In this document: positions 1 through 9,241 of the stretch, in pieces
Numbering within the stretch: position 1 is the stretch's first letter
How the letters are laid out: the number at the start of each line of letters is the position of its first letter
Assembly (NCBI RefSeq): GCF_900106855.1
Contig: NZ_FNWI01000004.1
Span: 1,674,001-1,738,000 of the forward strand
Direction: 5' to 3'
Source of the DNA: Varibaculum massiliense
GTDB lineage: Bacteria; Actinomycetota; Actinomycetes; Actinomycetales; Actinomycetaceae
Length of the DNA stretch: 64,000 bases
Notes under the pieces: model-generated
What the model saw: only the letters and a program-made list of their open reading frames with translations
Database searches by the model: none
What the model was told of the DNA's origin: nothing
Position numbers and translations under genes: made by a program

Positions 1-854
1 GAATCAGAGATTCCCGCATATACCTGGAAGTAAGAATCCGGATTGCGGAAAGCTGACTCTTTTAATGACAGGAAACGTTCAACGAACCACCGCTCAATAT
101 CGCGGGTTCGGGCATCAACATAAATGGAAAAATCAAAGAAATCACTGACTGCCAGAGATTTATGGTCATAGAGCCCGCTGCGTCCATCGTCCTGATCTAA
201 CTGCTTTTCTAAGTTAGGCAGGTCTTGATGACCCCGGTAGAACCAAGCCGGTTGCAGCACGTTGATGCCCTCTAGAATCAAAATATCCGGGCTGGCAACG
301 GTCACATATTTATCCGGCACTACATCGTAGGTGACGTGCGAATATACCGGCGCTTTTACTTCCGGCACTCCCGCTTTTACCTGGGTAACAAAGTTGAGGA
401 GGGCGCGGCGGTTATAGGACTCTGGGAAACCTTTCCGTGCCACCAGTCCGCGCCGCTCTAACTCTGCATTCGGATACAAGAACCCATCAGTAGTAACTAA
501 GGCGACCCGCGAGGTCTCTGGCCAGCGGCTAAGCAGATTTTGGAGGATGCGAGAAGTGGTTGATTTTCCCACTGCCACCGATCCGGCAACTCCGATAATG
601 AAGGGGATTTTCCTCTTTTGAGGGCGACCGAAAAAATCTTGTTGATCTTGGGCGAGGGCGCGCGAATGCAAAACCCGGTAGCGCAGCAGAGCGGAGAGGG
701 GGCGATAGACCGCGTCTGCCTCTTCTAAATCAATGGGATCTCCCAAAGCGGCCAAGGAACGCAAATCCGCTTCAGTAAGCGGCATCGGGGTTTTAGCGGC
801 GAGGGCGCGCCAAGCATCCCGATCGAACTGTTCATAAATGGATTTAGCTGGCAT
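1..854 (-). CDS. coaA: Pantothenate kinase, type I (3' end cut by window edge)
   Basis: This enzyme phosphorylates pantothenate, the first and regulated step of coenzyme A synthesis in the cytoplasm. Reading from the ATG at 854, the protein starts MPAKSIYEQFDRDAW and carries the family P-loop GSVAVGKST, with the ATP-binding Lys at about residue 97. The 284 codons visible are close to the usual length of about 310, so only a short C-terminal piece lies beyond position 1. It is transcribed in the same direction as glmM, which ends 111 bases upstream, so the two may share a transcript. The P-loop form is that of bacterial type I CoaA and not of types II or III. Confidence 0.93.
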   Translation of the reverse strand, partial: MPAKSIYEQFDRDAWRALAAKTPMPLTEADLRSLAALGDPIDLEEADAVYRPLSALLRYRVLHSRALAQDQQDFFGRPQKRKIPFIIGVAGSVAVGKSTTSRILQNLLSRWPETSRVALVTTDGFLYPNAELERRGLVARKGFPESYNRRALLNFVTQVKAGVPEVKAPVYSHVTYDVVPDKYVTVASPDILILEGINVLQPAWFYRGHQDLPNLEKQLDQDDGRSGLYDHKSLAVSDFFDFSIYVDARTRDIERWFVERFLSLKESAFRNPDSYFQVYAGISD

Positions 855-965
855 ATCTTTTAGGCTCCGCTGGGTTGGCTCCGCTCAAAACTATTTGCGC
901 CGATTCTGGATCCGTTTTCCCGCCAGCGCCTAGATTAAAAACGCTGGCGGGAGTAGAAAATCTCC

Positions 966-2306
966 TTACAGAGACAGGCGGTTCTTAACTTCACCCGCCA
1001 GGCGCTCACAAACCGCATCGGCTTGTTCTTGGGTGGCGGCCTCTACCATTACCCGCACCAGCGGTTCAGTTCCAGAGGCGCGCAGCACTACCCGGCCGGT
1101 ATCGCCTAGCTCTTCCTCGGCTTTAGCGATTTCTGCTCGCAAACCGGCATCATCGGTGCGAGCCTTGTCCACGTTTGGCACGTTAATCAAAGTTTGCGGT
1201 AAGCGCTTTACGAACTCACAAATCTTTTCTAGGGGTTGACCAGCATCTTTAACTGCACGGGCGATACACAGGGCGGTCAGAATCCCGTCCCCAGTGGTGG
1301 CATGATGGGCGTTAATTACATGACCAGACTGTTCTCCACCCAGCACGAATCCTTGCTCGCGCATTTTCTCCAGGACGTAGCGATCTCCCACCGCTGTCTG
1401 GACGGTGTTAATCCCTTTTTCTTTCATCGCCAAAATCAAACCTAGGTTCGACATAATCGTAATCACCAGGGTATTTCCGGTAAGTTCTCCCTTATCCTTG
1501 AAATAGGCAGCCAGCATTCCCATGATTTTGTCGCCGTCCACCAGGTTTCCCTGGGAGTCAACTGCCAGGCAGCGATCCGCGTCCCCATCGAAAGCTACCC
1601 CAAAGTCACAGCCGGCAGCCACTACTTGGCTCTGCAGCTGCTGCGGGTGAGTGGAGCCGCAATTGTCATTGATATTGCGCCCATCGGGGGAAGCATTAAT
1701 TACTACAGTGTCAATCCCGGCTTCTTGTAGTGCCTCCGGCCCCAGCTCGGAAGCTGCCCCATTGGCGCAATCAACCGCTACTCGCAGACCAGAAAGATCT
1801 CCAACTGCCCGTACCAGGTGTTTAACATATAGCTTCTCGGCGCTTTCGCGTTCTTCCTCGATCTCGCCGACCCCTTCGCCAATAGGGCGATCAGTTTCAT
1901 CGCCTAGGAGTTTCTCAATCTCATCCTCAATCGCATCGGGGAGTTTATAGCCGCCGCGGGCAAAAAACTTGATCCCGTTATCGGGCATGGGATTGTGGGA
2001 GGCGGAAATCATTACCCCCAGGTCAACGTCAGCTTTCGCGGTCAGATAGGCGACGCAAGGGGTAGTTACGACCCCGATGCGGTTAACGTCCACGCCTTCG
2101 GAAGCCAGCCCCGCCGAAATCGCGTGATCCAAGAAATCGCCGGACATCCGGGTATCACGTCCGACAATCGCCCGCAGTTTGTGTCCTTTAGGCGCATCTT
2201 TGCGCACTTGTTTAGCGGCGGCTCGTCCCAGTTCCAAAGCCAATTCCGGGGTTAATTCTTTATTCGCTAGACCGCGCACTCCGTCGGTTCCAAAAAGTCT
2301 GCCCAT
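966..2306 (-). CDS. glmM: Phosphoglucosamine mutase
   Basis: GlmM interconverts glucosamine-6-phosphate and glucosamine-1-phosphate on the way to UDP-GlcNAc for peptidoglycan. The 446-residue protein has the normal family length. The phosphoserine loop SASHNP is at 101-106 (catalytic Ser103), the metal-binding loop DGDADR at 240-245, the sugar-binding GGEQSGH at 323-329 and the phosphate-binding RASGTEP at 409-415. The N-terminus MGRLFGTDGVRG is typical and fixes the ATG start at 2306. It is divergent from glmS, which makes the substrate; the 158 bases between them must hold both promoters. Confidence 0.97.
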   Translation of the reverse strand: MGRLFGTDGVRGLANKELTPELALELGRAAAKQVRKDAPKGHKLRAIVGRDTRMSGDFLDHAISAGLASEGVDVNRIGVVTTPCVAYLTAKADVDLGVMISASHNPMPDNGIKFFARGGYKLPDAIEDEIEKLLGDETDRPIGEGVGEIEEERESAEKLYVKHLVRAVGDLSGLRVAVDCANGAASELGPEALQEAGIDTVVINASPDGRNINDNCGSTHPQQLQSQVVAAGCDFGVAFDGDADRCLAVDSQGNLVDGDKIMGMLAAYFKDKGELTGNTLVITIMSNLGLILAMKEKGINTVQTAVGDRYVLEKMREQGFVLGGEQSGHVINAHHATTGDGILTALCIARAVKDAGQPLEKICEFVKRLPQTLINVPNVDKARTDDAGLRAEIAKAEEELGDTGRVVLRASGTEPLVRVMVEAATQEQADAVCERLAGEVKNRLSL

Positions 2307-2464
2307 TTTACCTGTCTTTCAACTAGCAGAATCTGACTTTCTCAGCCTACCGCACCTGGCTGGCTGAGTATTCCCTAGCGGGCAACTGTCGGTGATATTT
2401 TCCATTTATGCTGCTTAGGCGCGCGAGATAGCAATGCGGCGGAACTCGTGAAAAAATCTATCTC

Positions 2465-4429
2465 ATGTGTGGAATCTTAGGGATGGTAGGGCTGGAGCCC
2501 ACTAAAGATGCAGAAGCAGTGATTATGGGGGGTCTGGCCCGCCTGGAGTATCGCGGCTACGACTCCGCGGGGATTGGGCTGTCTACCCCGGGCGGGATTG
2601 AAATTCGCAAAAAGAGCGGAAAGCTCGCGAATTTGCGGGCAGATTTGCAGGAGCATCCCCTGCCGGAGGCAATCTCGGGGATCGGACATACCCGCTGGGC
2701 TACTCACGGGGGACCAACGGATATTAACGCTCATCCCCATGCTTCCTCCGATGGGCAACTCGCGGTAGTCCATAACGGCATTATCGAGAACGCCGATAAC
2801 CTGCGCCGCGTCCTCGAACAGCAAGGCTTTAGTTTCGTTTCTGAAACCGACACCGAGGTAATTGCGAATCTGCTGGCAGCGTCCTATTTAGCTGACGAGG
2901 ACGAAGGCACCACCCTCGGGGAGGGCGCAGCTGAGGTACCTGCCCCCGTCCTAGATGACGCGCAGGTATCTGCTGAGGTCGCTGCAGGAGCTCATCGGGC
3001 AGCGGCGCGGCTATCGCGGGCGCTGCTGAAGACCATGGCGCAGCTGAAAGGGACTTTCACGATTTTGGCGATTCACCGGGATGCTCCTGGAATCGTGGTA
3101 GCCGCGCGGCGTTCCTCCCCGCTGGTTATCGGGGTAGGCAAAGATTGCAACTACCTCGGTTCCGATGTTTTAGCTTTTGCCGATCACACCAAGGACTGCC
3201 TAGAAATCGGGCAAGACGAACTGGTGATGGTGACCGCCAAGCAGGTGCAGGTAGCTGACAGTGCAGGTGGGGCGGTTACTCCTAAGCAGTTCACCGTGGA
3301 TTTCTCGGTAGACCGCACCTCTAAAGGTGGGTGGGGGACTTTCATGGAAAAAGAAATCCATGAACAACCCCAGGCGGTGACTGCCACTTTGCAAGACCGG
3401 ACTGATGCGCAAGGCTACCTCACTCTAGATGAGCTGCGCATCAGCCAAGACGTGTTGCGGCAAGTCAATAAAATGGTGATTATTGCCTGTGGCACTTCCG
3501 CTTATGCCGGGCAGATTGCTCGCTACGCGATTGAGCATTGGTGCAGGATCCCGGTAGAAGTAGAGCTGGCCAGCGAGTTCCGTTACCGCGACCCGGTAGT
3601 TGACCAGCGCACCCTGGTGGTGGCGATCAGCCAATCCGGGGAAACTATGGACACTATTATGGCGGTGCGGCACGCCCGCGAACAGGGCGCGAAAGTGCTA
3701 GCAATCGTAAACACTCCCGGCTCTACGATTCCCCGCGAATCCGATGCGGTGCTACTCACCCATGCCGGTCCCGAAATCGCAGTCGCCTCCACCAAGGCAT
3801 TTACCGCCCAAATCACCGCCTGCTACCTGTTGGGGCTGTATTTAGCGCAGGTGCGCGGAAATAAGTTCATTGATGAAATCGCGGATTACCTGGAGAAACT
3901 AGCGGAAGTTCCCCACAAGATGCAAACCTTGCTCAATGAAATGGAGCCGGTAGTAGAGGTAGCTAAACGCTATGGTGAAGACCTGAAATCCACGATTTTC
4001 TTAGGGCGTCACGTGGGGTATCCGGTGGCCATGGAAGGGGCGCTAAAACTTAAAGAAATCGCCTATGTACATGCGGAAGGTTTCGCGGCGGGCGAGCTCA
4101 AACACGGTCCGATTGCCCTAATTGAGCCGGGACAGTTCGTGTTTATCGTGGTGCCTACCCCGCGCCGTCCCGAGCTGCACCAAAAGGTGATTTCTAATCT
4201 GCAGGAGGTGCGCGCTCGCGGAGCAATCACCCTGGTAGTAGCGGAAGAAGGCGACGATAAAGTCGATAAATACGCCGACCATATTTTCCGGGTGCCGCGT
4301 ACCCCCACCCTCTATATGCCCTTGTTAACGGTGATTCCGCTGCAGGTATTTGCCTGTGAAGTAGCTAAGAGCAAAGGATATGACGTAGATCAGCCGCGCA
4401 ACCTGGCCAAATCAGTCACGGTAGAATAA
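2465..4429 (+). CDS. glmS: Glutamine--fructose-6-phosphate aminotransferase
   Basis: GlmS makes glucosamine-6-phosphate from fructose-6-phosphate and glutamine, the entry step to amino sugars. Cys2 in the N-terminal MCGILG is the glutaminase nucleophile. The HNGIIEN loop (103-109) and two SIS domains follow, and the protein ends in the conserved LAKSVTVE. At 654 residues it is longer than E. coli GlmS (about 609). The main extra stretch is an Ala/Glu-rich insertion near residues 142-180, inside the glutaminase domain just after TDTEVIANLL. I see no clear Shine-Dalgarno before the ATG, but the start is fixed because Cys must be residue 2. No glmS ribozyme is visible in the short leader. Confidence 0.97.
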   Translation: MCGILGMVGLEPTKDAEAVIMGGLARLEYRGYDSAGIGLSTPGGIEIRKKSGKLANLRADLQEHPLPEAISGIGHTRWATHGGPTDINAHPHASSDGQLAVVHNGIIENADNLRRVLEQQGFSFVSETDTEVIANLLAASYLADEDEGTTLGEGAAEVPAPVLDDAQVSAEVAAGAHRAAARLSRALLKTMAQLKGTFTILAIHRDAPGIVVAARRSSPLVIGVGKDCNYLGSDVLAFADHTKDCLEIGQDELVMVTAKQVQVADSAGGAVTPKQFTVDFSVDRTSKGGWGTFMEKEIHEQPQAVTATLQDRTDAQGYLTLDELRISQDVLRQVNKMVIIACGTSAYAGQIARYAIEHWCRIPVEVELASEFRYRDPVVDQRTLVVAISQSGETMDTIMAVRHAREQGAKVLAIVNTPGSTIPRESDAVLLTHAGPEIAVASTKAFTAQITACYLLGLYLAQVRGNKFIDEIADYLEKLAEVPHKMQTLLNEMEPVVEVAKRYGEDLKSTIFLGRHVGYPVAMEGALKLKEIAYVHAEGFAAGELKHGPIALIEPGQFVFIVVPTPRRPELHQKVISNLQEVRARGAITLVVAEEGDDKVDKYADHIFRVPRTPTLYMPLLTVIPLQVFACEVAKSKGYDVDQPRNLAKSVTVE

Positions 4430-4455
4430 AAGACAAGGTCAAAGGGTAGGGCGCG

Positions 4456-6087
4456 ATGATTGAGGCATTCGAAAAACAGACAGTTAGGCAAGCTGAAGCC
4501 AAAGTAATAGCTGAGCACCCGCAAGGTTCGCTGATGAAAAAGGCAGCTGGCGAGGTCAGCGACACTACTGTCGAATTTCTACTTGCCCGGGGCGCGAAAG
4601 TCGCGGAAACCCGGATTCTGGGTTTAGTTGGCGGCGGCGATAACGGCGGGGACTGCCTCTATGCTCTGTCTTACCTGGCAAAACTGGGCTATCCCTGCCT
4701 AGCATTGATTATTTCTGACAATCCTCATGAGAAAGCGCTGGCAGCGGCGAAAAAAGCTGAGGTAACTATCGAGCAGATAGATTTAACGGGCAACGCCCGC
4801 CAGATTGCCCGCCTGGCTGCCCGCCGCGCCCGCGTCGCCCAGGTGTGGATTGACGGTCTGGTAGGCACCGGAGTAAACGGCAAACTACGGGAGCCATTAG
4901 CACAGGTAGCAACGGAATTAACTCGGCTATATGAATCTCGGCGCTTGAAAGTGCTGCGGGTGGCGATTGATATTCCCTCCGGTATTTTCACTGATGATGG
5001 GCGTTTACCCGGCCCCTTCCTGGGGGCAGACGTGACCGTAACTATGGGGGGACGCAAATCCTCTTCCCTGCTGCCGCCCGCCGCCTATCAGTTCGGGCAA
5101 GTGCGGCTAGTAGACCTGGGTCTGCAGATGAAAGAGCCGCGGCTCGCCCGCCTGGAGGCAGCAGATGTGGGTACTCTGTGGCCGGTACCTGGTCCGGAAG
5201 ACCATAAATATACCCGGGGGGTAGTGCAGGTAGTGGCGGGTTCTGCCGCTTTCCCCCTAACCGGGGTGCTGTGCGTAGAGGGCGCGGGCAGAGCCGGTGC
5301 CGGTATGGTGCGCTATGTGGGACCAGAGGACGCGGCTTTCGCAATCCTTTCCCGCTTCCCAGAAGCAGTTTCCGGTGCCGGAAAACATCAATGCCTACTG
5401 GTTGGCCCAGGCGTTGACCCCAAAGATTCTGCCCGGGTACGCGAAGCCCTCAACCAAGCAGTGCAGGCTGCTACCAGCGGAATTCCCCTGGTATTGGACG
5501 CGGGCGCCATCGATCTTTATCCCCAAATCATCTCCCAAATTCCCGGCGGAACCCTCACTCACCGGACAATACTTACTCCCCACGCGGGTGAGGCAGCGCG
5601 CCTGCTTTCTACGCTAGGAGCTGGAGGAGGCCGCGGTGGAGTCAGCCGGGCAGAAGTGGAGGCGTCCCCGGCGGCCTGGGTGCAGTACTTGGCGGATAAA
5701 ACCGGCGCAACCGTGCTGTTAAAAGGGGCAGTCACTCTGATTGCCAGCGCCGAGGGAACTATGTTTAGTCAGGCGGGGGCGCCTTATTGGACAGGAACTG
5801 CCGGTTCCGGTGACGTGTTAGCCGGAATAGTGGGGGCGGTGCTCGCCCAGCATCAGGCGCGGGCAGAGCAGACGGGGCATCAGCTTTCCCCCTCCCAAGT
5901 ATCAGCAGCGGTTGCCTCTGCCGCCTGGGTACACGCCCGGGCTGCCCGGAAGGCAGCGGGACTGCCATTTTCTTGCTCCCAACCCGACAGCGTAAATAAC
6001 CTGGGAGCCCCAGTGGTAGCTACCGATATTGCTCGCCAGGTTCCGGGTGCGATTGTCTATGCTTTAGAACAAGCCAGAGCGGTATAG
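4456..6087 (+). CDS. nnr: Bifunctional NAD(P)HX epimerase / dehydratase
   Basis: Nnr repairs hydrated NAD(P)H. The N-terminal YjeF_N domain epimerises NAD(P)HX and the C-terminal ribokinase-like domain dehydrates it using ADP or ATP. The N-terminal half contains the glycine-rich GGGDNGGDCLYA (about 59-70) and DIPSGIFTDDG (about 175-185). The C-terminal half contains GTAGSGDVLAGI, the nucleotide and catalytic Asp loop. The length of 543 residues fits a full fusion. It follows glmS by 26 bases and is almost contiguous with alr, an arrangement common in actinobacteria. A purine-rich AGGGTAGGG precedes the ATG. Confidence 0.93.
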   Translation: MIEAFEKQTVRQAEAKVIAEHPQGSLMKKAAGEVSDTTVEFLLARGAKVAETRILGLVGGGDNGGDCLYALSYLAKLGYPCLALIISDNPHEKALAAAKKAEVTIEQIDLTGNARQIARLAARRARVAQVWIDGLVGTGVNGKLREPLAQVATELTRLYESRRLKVLRVAIDIPSGIFTDDGRLPGPFLGADVTVTMGGRKSSSLLPPAAYQFGQVRLVDLGLQMKEPRLARLEAADVGTLWPVPGPEDHKYTRGVVQVVAGSAAFPLTGVLCVEGAGRAGAGMVRYVGPEDAAFAILSRFPEAVSGAGKHQCLLVGPGVDPKDSARVREALNQAVQAATSGIPLVLDAGAIDLYPQIISQIPGGTLTHRTILTPHAGEAARLLSTLGAGGGRGGVSRAEVEASPAAWVQYLADKTGATVLLKGAVTLIASAEGTMFSQAGAPYWTGTAGSGDVLAGIVGAVLAQHQARAEQTGHQLSPSQVSAAVASAAWVHARAARKAAGLPFSCSQPDSVNNLGAPVVATDIARQVPGAIVYALEQARAV

Positions 6088-6089
6088 TC

Positions 6090-7253
6090 ATGGACATGAA
6101 CACTGATTTTCCGGCTCGCGCGATTATTGACCTGGCGGCACTGGAAAAAAACCTGCAGCAACTGCGCAAATGTGACCCGAATGTACAGGCGATGGCGATT
6201 GTAAAAGCCAACGCCTACGGGCATGGAGGCGCGCAGATTGCTCGCGCCGCCCTCGAGTTCGGAGTGAAATGGTTTGGGGTAGCGCAATTGGCGGAAGCCA
6301 TGCAACTGAGACAGGCGCTAAAAGATTTTCCGAAAGTCCGCATTTTCACTTGGATTTTCAGTCCCGATGCAAATCTGGAAGCCGCGGTTGAAGCCAACTT
6401 GGATATCGCAGTATCTAATCCCGAAACCCTGTTACGCGTGGCTAGCGCAGCTCGGGCAGCAAAGAAGAAAGCTCGCATTCACCTGGCGGTAGATACCGGG
6501 ATGGGGAGAGAGGGTGCCTTGCCTGAAAACCTATCTCCTTTGCTGTCAGCGGCACAGCTCGCCAGTGAACAGGGAACGGTAGAAGTTAGCGGGATCTGGT
6601 CGCATTTAGCGCGCGGAGATGAAGCGGGCGGTGGGGAACAGGCGACTGCCCGGCAACTTAGCGACTTTCAACAGGCATGTGCAGCCGCTGAACAGCGCGG
6701 ATTTACGGGGCTGATTCGCCACCTCTCGGCTTCTTCGGGACTGCTGTGGCATCCCCAGGCACATTTTGACCTGGCGCGCTACGGGATCGCCATGTACGGC
6801 CTGACTCCGAATCCGGTGCGTGCCACTACCGCCAGCTTATCTCTCACCCCGATTATGCGTTTAGAGGCCGATTTAATCAGCGTAAAGAAACTGCCTGCCG
6901 GGCATCCGGTTTCCTATGGAGGTACCTGGGTAGCACCCCGCGATACCTATATCGGGATTGTGCCACTGGGGTATGCGGACGGGATTGACCGCCATGCCTC
7001 CGGAAAAATCTGGGTGGCCGCCAACGGACAGAAATATCCGCAGGTAGGGCGGATATGTATGGATCAGTTCATGGTGGATTTAGGTAGCGGTGAGGACGGA
7101 AAACCGCCGCTAGTGCCCGGGGCGACGGTGCGAGTGTGGGGAGATGGCTCCCAGGGGGAACCCACCGCCGATGATTGGGCGAAGGCCGCTGAAACCATAA
7201 ACTATACGATTGTTACCGACCTTAATCCTCGAGTGCCGCGGGTCTATATCTAG
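6090..7253 (+). CDS. alr: Alanine racemase
   Basis: This PLP enzyme makes D-alanine for peptidoglycan. The PLP Lys is K39 in AIVKANAYGHG, and the second catalytic base is the Tyr of VSYGG (about residue 276). Both are present, and the 387-residue length is normal. The ATG at 6090 lies two bases after the nnr stop; a second in-frame ATG six bases on (6096) is an alternative start. The Shine-Dalgarno is weak, which suggests translational coupling with nnr. Confidence 0.96.
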   Translation: MDMNTDFPARAIIDLAALEKNLQQLRKCDPNVQAMAIVKANAYGHGGAQIARAALEFGVKWFGVAQLAEAMQLRQALKDFPKVRIFTWIFSPDANLEAAVEANLDIAVSNPETLLRVASAARAAKKKARIHLAVDTGMGREGALPENLSPLLSAAQLASEQGTVEVSGIWSHLARGDEAGGGEQATARQLSDFQQACAAAEQRGFTGLIRHLSASSGLLWHPQAHFDLARYGIAMYGLTPNPVRATTASLSLTPIMRLEADLISVKKLPAGHPVSYGGTWVAPRDTYIGIVPLGYADGIDRHASGKIWVAANGQKYPQVGRICMDQFMVDLGSGEDGKPPLVPGATVRVWGDGSQGEPTADDWAKAAETINYTIVTDLNPRVPRVYI

Positions 7254-7261
7254 GAGGAAAC

Positions 7262-7804
7262 GTGCCGATTACTATTACCGTTAACTCAGCTGACCAGACA
7301 CGTGCGGTTGGACAGGCGCTTGCCAGCCAGCTGCGCCCCGGAGACTTAGTGATGCTTTCGGGGGGGCTAGGAGCCGGAAAAACTACTTTTACTCAGGGAA
7401 TAGGTTCCGGACTGCAGGTAAAAGGCAGGGTGTCTTCCCCCACTTTTATTGTTGCCCGGGTGCATCCTTCCCTAGTGGGAGGTGCAGATTTGATTCATGC
7501 TGACGCCTACCGAATCAAAGATTTAACGGATTTGGAAACCCTCGATTTGGACTCCACTTTGGATCAGGCGATTACCGTCATCGAATGGGGAGAAGGTAAA
7601 ACCGAGCAGCTCTCGGCTGATCGCCTGGAGATTGAGATTCACCGGGAACATGGCGGGGTTGCTACCAGCAGTAATGGGGTAGTAGACCTGGCACAGATGG
7701 ATGATGGTAAACGCAGGATCACTATCCGCCCGCTGGGGAAGCGGTGGGAAGGAACTGACTGGGAAACGGTGTTTTCCGCGTTTGAGGACGGACAAGAAAA
7801 GTAG
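7262..7804 (+). CDS. tsaE: tRNA t6A biosynthesis ATPase TsaE
   Basis: TsaE is the P-loop ATPase that works with TsaB and TsaD to make threonylcarbamoyl-adenosine at position 37 of ANN-decoding tRNAs. The Walker A motif GGLGAGKTT is at 34-42 and the family motif IEWGEG lies near residue 107. The start is a GTG preceded by a strong TAGGAGG, so the GTG is well supported. It is followed eight bases later by tsaB. At 180 residues it is slightly longer than E. coli TsaE (153), with the extra length in the middle and C-terminal part. Confidence 0.94.
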   Translation: MPITITVNSADQTRAVGQALASQLRPGDLVMLSGGLGAGKTTFTQGIGSGLQVKGRVSSPTFIVARVHPSLVGGADLIHADAYRIKDLTDLETLDLDSTLDQAITVIEWGEGKTEQLSADRLEIEIHREHGGVATSSNGVVDLAQMDDGKRRITIRPLGKRWEGTDWETVFSAFEDGQEK

Positions 7805-7812
7805 GTAAAAAC

Positions 7813-8508
7813 ATGCGGATTCTCTGTATTGACACTTCGTTGGGAGCTTCAGTTGCCCTGTGGGATAGCGAAGCCAAGACCCCGGTGTTAGCTAGTCGCT
7901 CTAGCCAGGACTCCCGCTCTCACGCTGAGCATCTTTCCGAGCTGGTAAGTGAGGTAGTGCAGGAAGCTTGCGGGTGCGCCCTCGCGAAAGCGGGTATCGA
8001 GGCAGTGGCGGTAGGACGCGGCCCGGCTCCTTTTACGGGCTTGCGGGCGGGACTGGTAACTGCCCGCACAATCGGTTATGCGCTGGGCATTCCGGTGATC
8101 GGGATTAGCTCTCTAGACGCGCTGGCGCGGGCAGTGTTAGACCTGGTACCGCCCACGCAGGAAGTATTCGTGACCACCGATGCGCGGCGTAAGGAGGTCT
8201 ACTGCGCCCAGTATCGTGCGGATGGTCCTGATGATGTTTTCTGTCTGTGGGGACCGGAAGTGGGCAGGCCCGCAGACTTTGCGAACCGGGCAGCCGAACC
8301 CGGTTTGATTGTTGCTGGGGCGGGGGCAGCGCTATACCCCCAGGATTTTGCGTTAAATCCCGGTCTCCCCACCGAGGTAGAGGCAGCAGTCCTCGGTAGG
8401 ATTGCCAAAGCGCGTTTACAGGGGAAAACACCTGAAGATTTACTAGCCACCGTGTCTCCTCTTTACCTGCGCCGCCCGGATGTGCAGCCCCCTAGCCAGG
8501 TGAAATAG
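7813..8508 (+). CDS. tsaB: tRNA t6A biosynthesis protein TsaB
   Basis: TsaB is the catalytically inert ASKHA-fold partner that dimerises with TsaD in the t6A complex. The N-terminal ILCIDTSLGASVALW is the degenerate actin-like phosphate loop, and GRGPAPFTGLRAGL is the second family signature. The length of 231 residues is typical. It lies between tsaE and rimI, the standard actinobacterial trio; tsaD itself is separated from it here by the sdh operon. Confidence 0.94.
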   Translation: MRILCIDTSLGASVALWDSEAKTPVLASRSSQDSRSHAEHLSELVSEVVQEACGCALAKAGIEAVAVGRGPAPFTGLRAGLVTARTIGYALGIPVIGISSLDALARAVLDLVPPTQEVFVTTDARRKEVYCAQYRADGPDDVFCLWGPEVGRPADFANRAAEPGLIVAGAGAALYPQDFALNPGLPTEVEAAVLGRIAKARLQGKTPEDLLATVSPLYLRRPDVQPPSQVK

Positions 8509-8513
8509 GTATC

Positions 8514-9008
8514 GTGACGGGCTGCGTTCCTTTAAGTCTCGAGGACGTGCCGGCACTGCTTGTCCTCGAAAAATCCTGTTTTGGGACAGAAGGTTTTAGT
8601 GACGCGCAGCTGCGGCAAATGATAACTGCCCGCTACGGTTTAGCATTGGGAATCTGGGAGGAGGAAGTGCTGGTAGGTGCGGCTCTACTAGAAGTTTTAG
8701 TACCGGAGTCCGAATTACATTCCCTAGCCGTCTTACCTGCTCAGCGCCGCCACGGGCTAGGAGGCATTCTTCTAGGAGCCGCCCTCAATGAGGCTAGGAA
8801 ACGGGGAGCGACTCAGATGTTCCTAGAGGTGCGCAGTTCAAATCAGGCCGCGATCTCCCTTTATGAAGGCGCGGGATTTATGCCTTTAAGTGTGCGACGT
8901 GGCTATTATTCCCATCCGCGCGAAGATGCTTTGGTAATGCGTAAGCGTCTGGCTAGTGCCTCTCCCGGCCCCATTGGCACGGAAATAAATGCGGCTAGCC
9001 GCGGGTAG
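8514..9008 (+). CDS. rimI: Ribosomal protein S18-alanine N-acetyltransferase-like GNAT
   Basis: This is a GNAT acetyltransferase of the RimI type, which acetylates the N-terminal alanine of ribosomal protein S18 in enterics; the actinobacterial target is less certain. The acetyl-CoA loop QRRHGLGG is at about 77-84, and the family-typical EVRSSNQAAISLYEGAGF is at about 105-122. The start is GTG, five bases after the tsaB stop. Position in the tsaE-tsaB-rimI trio supports the name. Confidence 0.9.
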   Translation: MTGCVPLSLEDVPALLVLEKSCFGTEGFSDAQLRQMITARYGLALGIWEEEVLVGAALLEVLVPESELHSLAVLPAQRRHGLGGILLGAALNEARKRGATQMFLEVRSSNQAAISLYEGAGFMPLSVRRGYYSHPREDALVMRKRLASASPGPIGTEINAASRG

Positions 9009-9241
9009 AAAGTATTTTGAAACTTCACACTTTCTCAATTGAGTAATAATTCTTAGCTTCCCCAGCGAAGAAACAGGTATTTATTGCCGATACCTTGATG
9101 TTGCTGATTTAAAAAAATAATTCTAAAACTGCAGTTCAAGATGCTTTATAGGGCAGTTTTCTTTTCCGGTTGCATTTTTTCGCCCTCACTCTAGACCCTA
9201 ATTCCTAACTCCTTACAAAGCTGTGGGTTAGCCTGAGAAAC
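9009..9241 (+). promoter_or_regulatory. AT-rich sdh promoter region
   Basis: This 233-base non-coding stretch before sdhC is clearly more AT-rich than its flanks and must hold the sdh operon promoter. A weak hairpin (GAAAGT at 9008-9013 pairing with ACTTTC about 15 bases on) may be the end of the rimI transcript. I cannot assign a convincing -35/-10 pair or operator. Confidence 0.4.

Noticed and set aside
2400-2464. glmS ribozyme
   Set aside because: The leader is too short and lacks the ribozyme core; that regulation is typical of Firmicutes.
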